The notes under the pieces: model-generated | What the model saw: only the letters and a program-made list of their open reading frames with translations | Databases searched by the model: none | What the model was told of the DNA's origin: nothing | From: Elioraea sp051860475 | GTDB lineage: Bacteria > Pseudomonadota > Alphaproteobacteria > Acetobacterales > Acetobacteraceae | NCBI RefSeq assembly: GCF_051860475.1 | Contig: NZ_JBHYDW010000039.1 | Coordinates: 1-29,303, forward strand | DNA: 29,303 nt | Direction of reading: 5' to 3' | Shown here: positions 25,313-29,303 of the stretch, in pieces | How the letters are laid out: the number at the start of each line of letters is the position of its first letter | Numbering within the stretch: position 1 is the first letter of the stretch | Position numbers and translations under genes: made by a program

Positions 25313-26323
25313 ATGAAGACCGAGACCGCGCGCGAGGCCCTGCGCACCACGGCGATCCGTTCGGTGATCGCGGGCTATGGCGGGTATCTGCCTGCACGCG
25401 TGGTCACCAATGCCGAGCTGTCGCAGCGCCTCGACTCCTCGGACGAGTGGATCGTCGAGCGGACGGGGATCCGCGAGCGCCGGATCGCCGCTGAAGGCGA
25501 ACTTGCCTCGGATCTGGGCGCGGCGGCCGCGCGCGCGGCGCTGGCGGATGCCGGCATCGAGCCGCGGGAGGTGGACGGGATCGTGCTCGCGACCTCCACC
25601 CCTGATCAGACCTACCCTGCCACAGCGGTGCGGGTTCAGGCCAAGCTCGGGATCAACCGTGGCTTCGCCTTCGACGTCGCGGCCGTCTGCACGGGCTTCA
25701 TCTACGCGCTGTCGGTGGCCGACGCGATGCTCCGCGCCGGGCACGGCCGGTGCGTGCTGGTGATCGGCACCGAGGTGAACTCCCGCATCCTCGACTGGTC
25801 GGACCGCGGCACCTGCGTGCTGTTCGGCGACGGCGCCGGGGCGGTGGTGCTGCGCGCGGCCGAGGGTGCAGCGGGCGGGTCGGGCCCGGGCGTGCTGTCG
25901 ACCCACCTCCATGCGGACGGGGCGCACGCCGACATCCTCTACGTCGATGGCGGCCCGGGCAGCACCGGCACGGTCGGCCATGTCCGGATGCATGGCCGCG
26001 AGGTGTTCCGCCACGCGGTCGCCAAGCTCTCGGCCGTCGTGGACGAGGCGCTGGCGGCGAACGGGCTGGATCACGCGGCGGTGGACTGGCTGGTGCCGCA
26101 CCAGGCGAATCTGCGCATCATCGAGGCCATGGCGAAGAAGCTGCACCTGCCGATGCAACGCGTCGTCGTGACGGTGGACCGCCACGCCAACACCTCGGCC
26201 GCCTCCATCCCGCTGGCGCTTGCCGAGGCACGGACGGACGGGCGGCTGAAGCCCGGCCAGCTCGTGCTGATGGAGGCGATCGGCGGCGGGCTGACCTGGG
26301 GCGCGGCACTCGCACGGGTCTGA
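25313..26323 (+). CDS. fabH: 3-oxoacyl-ACP synthase III (FabH)
   Basis: This 336-residue condensing enzyme joins an acyl-CoA (usually acetyl-CoA) with malonyl-ACP to begin fatty acid synthesis. The catalytic triad is present: C126 in AAVCTGF, H263 in VPHQAN and N293 in DRHANTSAAS. Other marks are YLPARVVTNAELSQRLDSSDEWIVERTGI and FGDGAGAVV. The N-terminus has about 12 extra residues (MKTETAREALRTTA) relative to the E. coli form; no nearer ATG suits the family better. It follows plsX directly. A short inverted repeat covers the stop codon. Confidence 0.96.
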   Translation: MKTETAREALRTTAIRSVIAGYGGYLPARVVTNAELSQRLDSSDEWIVERTGIRERRIAAEGELASDLGAAAARAALADAGIEPREVDGIVLATSTPDQTYPATAVRVQAKLGINRGFAFDVAAVCTGFIYALSVADAMLRAGHGRCVLVIGTEVNSRILDWSDRGTCVLFGDGAGAVVLRAAEGAAGGSGPGVLSTHLHADGAHADILYVDGGPGSTGTVGHVRMHGREVFRHAVAKLSAVVDEALAANGLDHAAVDWLVPHQANLRIIEAMAKKLHLPMQRVVVTVDRHANTSAASIPLALAEARTDGRLKPGQLVLMEAIGGGLTWGAALARV

Positions 26324-26338
26324 TACGGTTGCGACCCG
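26315..26338 (+). terminator. Weak hairpin over the fabH stop codon
   Basis: CGGGTC (26315-26320) pairs with GACCCG (26333-26338), with a 12-base loop that contains the fabH TGA. No run of T follows, so it is at most a weak rho-independent terminator or an RNA-stabilising stem. It lies before the likely ihfA promoter. Confidence 0.3.
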
Positions 26339-26380
26339 ATCGTGGGCGACGCACCTAACCATCTGAGTTTTCGCCATTCA

Positions 26381-26409
26381 TTGACGGCGCCCGGGTGCGG
26401 CTGTTAGCG
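26381..26409 (+). promoter_or_regulatory. Candidate ihfA-merR promoter
   Basis: TTGACG (26381-26386) is separated by 17 bases from TTAGCG (26404-26409), in the 124-base gap between fabH and ihfA. The -35 is a near-perfect alphaproteobacterial form (TTGAC); the -10 is weak. Transcription would start near 26416, about 32 bases before the ATG. Confidence 0.45.
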
Positions 26410-26447
26410 TCGCGCGGATGTGAGGACAGCACGAGCAAGGGGCGTGG

Positions 26448-26765
26448 ATGGCCGGGCAGACGGTGACCCGCGCGCAGTTGGCCGAGTCGGTCTACGAGCA
26501 GGTCGGCTTGTCGCGCAACGAATCCGCGCAGCTTCTTGAGACGGTGCTGGAACTCTTGGCTGGCGCCCTGGCCTCGGGCGAATCTGTGAAGATCAGTTCG
26601 TTCGGCACCTTCGCGGTGCGCCAGAAGGGCCGGCGCATCGGGCGCAATCCGAAGACCGGCGTCGAGGTCCCCATTCTGCCGCGCAAGGTCCTGGTGTTCC
26701 GGCCAAGCCAGGTACTGAAGGCGCGGATCAACGGCCAGCCGGTGCCGGTCGGCGACGACGCATGA
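26448..26765 (+). CDS. ihfA: Integration host factor subunit alpha
   Basis: This 105-residue DNA-bending protein binds as a heterodimer with IhfB. It has the HU/IHF fold: TRAQLAESVYEQVGLSRNESAQLLETVLELLAGAL, then GESVKISSFGTFAVRQK, and the DNA-inserting arm RRIGRNPKTGVEVPI, followed by FRPSQVLKARIN. The GRNPKTG arm carries the proline that intercalates DNA. The C-terminal tail (GQPVPVGDDA) is short. It overlaps the MerR-type gene by four bases (ATGA at 26762-26765). ihfA beside a MerR regulator downstream of plsX-fabH is a common alphaproteobacterial layout. Confidence 0.95.
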   Translation: MAGQTVTRAQLAESVYEQVGLSRNESAQLLETVLELLAGALASGESVKISSFGTFAVRQKGRRIGRNPKTGVEVPILPRKVLVFRPSQVLKARINGQPVPVGDDA

Positions 26766-27334
26766 GCCCGGGCGAGCAGGACGGCGCCGACCGTCCGCGC
26801 GGCCGCAAGGCCCCCTCGGCCTTCCGCACGATCAGCGAGGTCGCCGACGAGCTTCACATCCCTCAGCACGTGCTGCGGTTCTGGGAGACCAAGTTCCCCC
26901 AGCTGGCGCCGCTGAAGCGCGGCGGCGGGCGGCGCTACTACCGGCCCGAGGACATCGAGCTGCTGCGTCGGATCAGCGACCTGCTCTACATCCAGGGCTA
27001 TACGATCAAGGGCGTGCAGCGGCTTCTGCGCGATGGCCCCGCCGAGGATGAGGCCGCGATCGCCGAGGCTGAGCGCGCGGCGGAAGTGCCCGAATCCGGC
27101 CGGCCGCAGCTGCCGTTGCCCGGGCTGCCGGCGGGGCCGGAGTCGGGGCGGGCAGCGGGACCAAAGCCGGTGGTCCGCGTGCGGGCCGAAGGAGCGCCCG
27201 CGGGCGCGTCGCCTGCTGCTGACCCGCGCACGGCCGAGCGGCTCGCCTCACTCAGGGCCGCACTCGCCGAGGCCATCCAGGAGCTCGGTGCGATCCGCGA
27301 CCTGCTCGCCCGGACGGGCCGCCGTCGCGGTTGA
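26762..27334 (+). CDS. MerR family transcriptional regulator
   Basis: This 190-residue regulator has an N-terminal MerR-type winged helix: FRTISEVADELHIPQHVLRFWETKFPQLAPLKRGGGRRYYRPEDIELLRRISDLLYIQGYTIKGVQRLLR. It lacks the cysteine metal sites of classic MerR and has an Ala/Pro/Gly-rich linker and a C-terminal helix (about 158-186) instead. It is translated from the ATG overlapping the ihfA stop. Homologues next to ihfA in alphaproteobacteria have no clear effector. The stop codon TGA (27332-27334) lies inside the TTGACT of the tRNA-Pro promoter. Confidence 0.92.
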   Translation: MSPGEQDGADRPRGRKAPSAFRTISEVADELHIPQHVLRFWETKFPQLAPLKRGGGRRYYRPEDIELLRRISDLLYIQGYTIKGVQRLLRDGPAEDEAAIAEAERAAEVPESGRPQLPLPGLPAGPESGRAAGPKPVVRVRAEGAPAGASPAADPRTAERLASLRAALAEAIQELGAIRDLLARTGRRRG

Positions 27335-27359
27335 CTTCCCTGCCCGCGCGCGCGATGTC
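27331..27359 (+). promoter_or_regulatory. Promoter of tRNA-Pro
   Basis: TTGACT (27331-27336) is followed by a 17-base spacer and GATGTC (27354-27359). Transcription would begin near 27366, five bases before the mature tRNA. The -10 resembles the TATGTC of the tRNA-Glu operon promoter in this window. The stop codon of the merR gene is inside the -35 box. Confidence 0.55.
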
Positions 27360-27370
27360 ACGCGAGGCGT

Positions 27371-27447
27371 CGGAGCGTAGCGCAGCCTGGTAGCGCATCA
27401 GTCTGGGGGACTGGGGGTCGTGGGTTCGAATCCCGCCGCTCCGACCA
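27371..27447 (+). tRNA. tRNA-Pro (anticodon GGG)
   Basis: A 77-base cloverleaf. The acceptor stem is CGGAGCG with CGCTCCG. The D arm is GCGCAGCCTGGTAGCGC. The anticodon stem TCAGT/ACTGG surrounds loop CTGGGGG, giving anticodon GGG, which reads CCC. The T arm is GTGGG-TTCGAAT-CCCGC and the gene encodes ACCA. The T·G pair at the top of the anticodon stem is slightly unusual. The 3' part is the attachment site of the integrated element and is antisense to the integrase 3' end. Confidence 0.94.
27398..27447. other. Probable attachment site (attL) in the tRNA-Pro gene
   Basis: The last 50 bases of the tRNA, from the anticodon stem to CCA, are also the last 16-17 codons of the integrase gene in the other direction. 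Elements that integrate in tRNA genes commonly use the anticodon or T-arm segment as the core and restore the tRNA. The exact core and its second copy (attR) lie outside the window. Basis: seen overlap plus known behaviour of tRNA-targeting integrases. Confidence 0.65.
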
Positions 27448-28603
27448 GCTTTTCCCTCAGTTTTTCAGGTATTCGAGTCCCCGGCCTGACGGCCCGGTTG
27501 CTCAACCGTTGCATATCTTTCTCAGCCCGATCAAGCGCCGCGATCGCCCCGTGCGCCACGTCAAATCGGCGCGGCAGGTAGGTATCGAGGATTTTCTGGC
27601 ATTCCTCGATCCGGTGGCCGGACACCGCGGCGATCTGCGCCGTCGTCGCGCCGGCCCGCGCCATCGCGACAATCGCGGTCCGCCGCAGGTCGCGCGCCTG
27701 CAAGCCGCGGATCAAGGTCTTGTGAACCCCCGCCTTGTCGAGCCCGGCGCGGAAGCCCTCGCGGGCGATGCGCCGATTCGCACGGCACACGGTCGCGGCC
27801 CAGGCACGGGTGAAGTTGCGCCGGTTCCAGGGGCCGCCGCGCGGCGCCGGCACCACCGGCCCGGACTCGCGCCAGCTCGCGCGGAGCTCGGTTTCGAGAC
27901 GGGCCGCCGCCGGCACCGCCACCAGCTCGCCCGTCTTCGCCTGCCGCAGCGTCAGCACGATCCGCCGCCCGCGCCGCTCGAACTGCGACCAGTCGAGCGC
28001 CAGCACGTCCGACACGCGCTGCGCGGTGTAGAGCATCAACAGGAAGGCGCGGCGCATGGCCGGTTCGGCGACGCTCAGGAAGGTCTCGATCGCCGCCGGC
28101 GGCCACACCGCCTTGCGCGGCGGGCGCGCCGGCAGGCCGGGGCGGAGCGCCGGGTTATGCAGGATCAGCCCGGTATCGACGGCATACTGCATCACCTGGC
28201 GCAGCACGCTCAGGGTGTGGCGCGCCTTCACCGGGGTCGCCGCGGCGAGCTTGTCGCGCAGCTTGATCACGACGGGGCGCGTGATCGCCTGGACCGGCAG
28301 GGCGCCGAAGCGGTCGCGAAGCTGGTCGAGATAGGCGCGGTCCAGCGTGCGCGTGCGCGGCGCCTTGGCCGCGAAGGTCGGGGAGGCAAGCCAGCCGCGC
28401 GCGACCGCCTCGAACGATCCCGGCGCCGGCCCGCCACCCGTCTCGGCCTCCTCGTCCATCTTCGCCGCCAGCACGAGCGCGGTGGCGAGGTCGTTGCCGA
28501 GCAACAGCCCGCTGCGGCGGTGGTAGTAGTCAACCCGCTTGATCGAGCCGTCGGGGTTGCGGCGGATCACCTTGTTCAAGCCGGTCGTGCGCTTCCTCGG
28601 CAT
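27398..28603 (-). CDS. Tyrosine-type site-specific integrase
   Basis: This 401-residue recombinase has an N-terminal arm-type DNA-binding part, a core-binding domain (about 65-155, FEAVARGWLASP...RHTLSVLRQVMQYAVDTG), and a catalytic domain. Catalytic residues are R196 (TAQRVSD), K223 (AKTGE), R307 (RDLRR), H330 (SGHRIE) and Y342 (DTYL). The histidine of the usual HDLRR box is replaced by R304. The last residues (GAAGFEPTTPSPPD) are antisense to the tRNA-Pro, so the C-terminus is made by host DNA. It would integrate and excise the element. ATG 28603 starts six bases after the HTH gene stop, so it is the last gene of a short operon. Confidence 0.9.
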   Translation of the reverse strand: MPRKRTTGLNKVIRRNPDGSIKRVDYYHRRSGLLLGNDLATALVLAAKMDEEAETGGGPAPGSFEAVARGWLASPTFAAKAPRTRTLDRAYLDQLRDRFGALPVQAITRPVVIKLRDKLAAATPVKARHTLSVLRQVMQYAVDTGLILHNPALRPGLPARPPRKAVWPPAAIETFLSVAEPAMRRAFLLMLYTAQRVSDVLALDWSQFERRGRRIVLTLRQAKTGELVAVPAAARLETELRASWRESGPVVPAPRGGPWNRRNFTRAWAATVCRANRRIAREGFRAGLDKAGVHKTLIRGLQARDLRRTAIVAMARAGATTAQIAAVSGHRIEECQKILDTYLPRRFDVAHGAIAALDRAEKDMQRLSNRAVRPGTRIPEKLREKLVGAAGFEPTTPSPPD

Positions 28604-28609
28604 GGTGAT

Positions 28610-28876
28610 CTAGTCCCGCATCGCCGCCGCCATGGCCTTGGCCTCGGCCGCCTTCAGGGGATCGAGGGGCGAGCCCGCCTCGGTCCTGCCGGACAGCATG
28701 AGCGCGTCGGCCGCCTTGTCGAGTGCCAGGCGATCCCAGGTGAGGGTGCGCGAGCCGCGGCGGATCGGTGGCGGCCACATCCCGGCGGCCACCTCGGCGC
28801 GGAACGTGTCGGCCGAGACGCCGAGATAGGCCGCGGCCTGGTCGGCGCGCAGGAAGCGGGGCGGCAGCTCAGACAT
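28610..28876 (-). CDS. Excisionase-like helix-turn-helix protein
   Basis: This 88-residue protein reads MSELPPRFLRADQAAAYLGVS, with a winged-helix/excisionase-type HTH (ADQAAAYLGVSADTFRAEV, about residues 11-29), then PPPIRRGSRTLTWDRLALDKAADAL. The pattern resembles AlpA/Xis or MerR-like directionality factors encoded beside integrases. The ATG at 28876 overlaps the end of the Nu1-like gene by eight bases; the frame is open further upstream but without family sequence. A role in excision or control of the integrase is inferred from position. The C-terminus (AEAKAMAAAMRD) is not conserved that I recognise. Confidence 0.72.
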   Translation of the reverse strand: MSELPPRFLRADQAAAYLGVSADTFRAEVAAGMWPPPIRRGSRTLTWDRLALDKAADALMLSGRTEAGSPLDPLKAAEAKAMAAAMRD

Positions 28877-29303
28877 TGCCGTGGCCCCCTGCCATCGCCG
28901 TGAGCCGATTGGCGAACTGGTCCAACGCCGCGGCGATCGCGCCCTCACACACGGCCGCGTCGCCATCGTCGCGCACGGTGTCGCGCGGGATCCCCAGGAG
29001 CGTGTCGCGCAGCTCGCGAATGCGCGGAACCAGCGTCGCCGCGATCAGCGATCGCTCGACCAGCTCGCCCCGCCGGGCCGCAAGGTCGAGCTCGGCCCGC
29101 TCGGCCTGGGCGCGTAGCAGCCGCGCCCGCTCAGCCGCAGCGCCATCCACGTCAGTCCCGCGCGATGTATCAACGTTCTCGGCGCGCCACATTTCCGCCT
29201 CGGCGAGGTCCACACGGCCGTCCGGAAGTACCGGCATTCCACGCGCGATGTATTGAGACACTCTCGCCTTCGTCACATCCCAGTATCGCGCGAGCTCTGA
29301 TTT
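28869..29303 (-). CDS. Phage DNA-packaging protein, Nu1-like small terminase subunit (partial)
   Basis: About 144 residues are visible; the 5' end is cut by the window edge. The frame is open to 29303, so the GTG at 29276 need not be the start. The N-terminal HTH reads SELARYWDVTKARVSQYIARGMPVLPDGRVDLAEAEMW, matching the lambda Nu1 layout of HTH, then GMPVL. Next comes an Arg/Ala/Glu helix (ERARLLRAQAERAELDLAARRGELVERS) like the 'RLTRAQADAQELKNARDSAEVVE' stretch of Nu1, then a helical C-terminus. Nu1 binds cos sites and brings the large subunit to the DNA. A different HTH regulator is possible, but the shared two-part layout favours terminase. Confidence 0.68.
   Translation of the reverse strand, partial: KSELARYWDVTKARVSQYIARGMPVLPDGRVDLAEAEMWRAENVDTSRGTDVDGAAAERARLLRAQAERAELDLAARRGELVERSLIAATLVPRIRELRDTLLGIPRDTVRDDGDAAVCEGAIAAALDQFANRLTAMAGGHGNV

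Larger units (their letters stand above)
27371..29303 (-). mobile_element. End of an integrated prophage or phage satellite at tRNA-Pro
   Basis: From the tRNA to the window edge there is an integrase, an excisionase-like HTH protein and a Nu1-like small terminase subunit, all on the minus strand and closely packed (gaps of 6 bases, then an 8-base overlap). The order is terS, xis, int in the direction of transcription. The rest of the element is not in the window, so its type (prophage, satellite or other island) is open. Confidence 0.72.

Overview
The window is about 70% GC, densely coded, and looks like a chromosomal piece of an alphaproteobacterium of the order Rhodospirillales, most likely Acetobacteraceae (Roseomonas-like). 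This placement is inferred from gene content: an RpoH sigma factor with a clear RpoH box, a hisZ-purA pair, a DUF6476 protein, a Cbp3-type cytochrome bc1 chaperone beside yceD-rpmF-plsX-fabH-ihfA-merR, and tRNAs that read G- or C-ending codons. No species can be named from sequence alone.

Region 1 (1-9536, all minus strand) is one long probable operon. It starts with a formylglycine-type hydrolase very like phosphonate monoester hydrolases. Three tandem paralogous Tat-exported solute-binding proteins follow, then two OppD/OppF-type ATPases and the permeases DppB and DppC (DppC is cut by the window edge). Genes overlap or lie 2-39 bases apart. It looks like an uptake system coupled to hydrolysis of an ester; the substrate is unknown.

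Region 2 (9537-10170) holds a small tRNA operon, tRNA-Glu(CTC) then tRNA-Gln(CTG), with a recognisable promoter, and a divergent TetR promoter with an operator-like palindrome.

Region 3 (10180-16750) holds tetR and a di-iron (ODP-like) metallo-beta-lactamase-fold protein on the plus strand. On the minus strand lie a one-heme cytochrome P460, a threonine aldolase, an isochorismatase-fold amidohydrolase, a JAMM metallopeptidase and a DUF6476 membrane protein. rluD and rpoH follow on the plus strand.

Region 4 (16779-22698, minus) reads hisZ, purA, a large kinase-fold protein that lacks catalytic residues (a likely pseudokinase with a C-terminal membrane segment), and a small multi-pass membrane protein. 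A bamE lipoprotein gene lies further upstream, beyond a 449-base gene-free stretch.

Region 5 (22806-27334, plus) holds the bc1 chaperone, yceD (DUF177), rpmF, plsX, fabH, ihfA and a MerR-type regulator. This is the conserved link between ribosome, fatty acid and phospholipid synthesis.

Region 6 (27371-29303) is the end of an integrated element. It has an intact tRNA-Pro(GGG), a tyrosine integrase whose last codons are antisense to that tRNA, an excisionase-like HTH protein, and a protein resembling the lambda Nu1 small terminase subunit that runs off the window. A small terminase gene next to xis-int suggests a prophage or a phage satellite.
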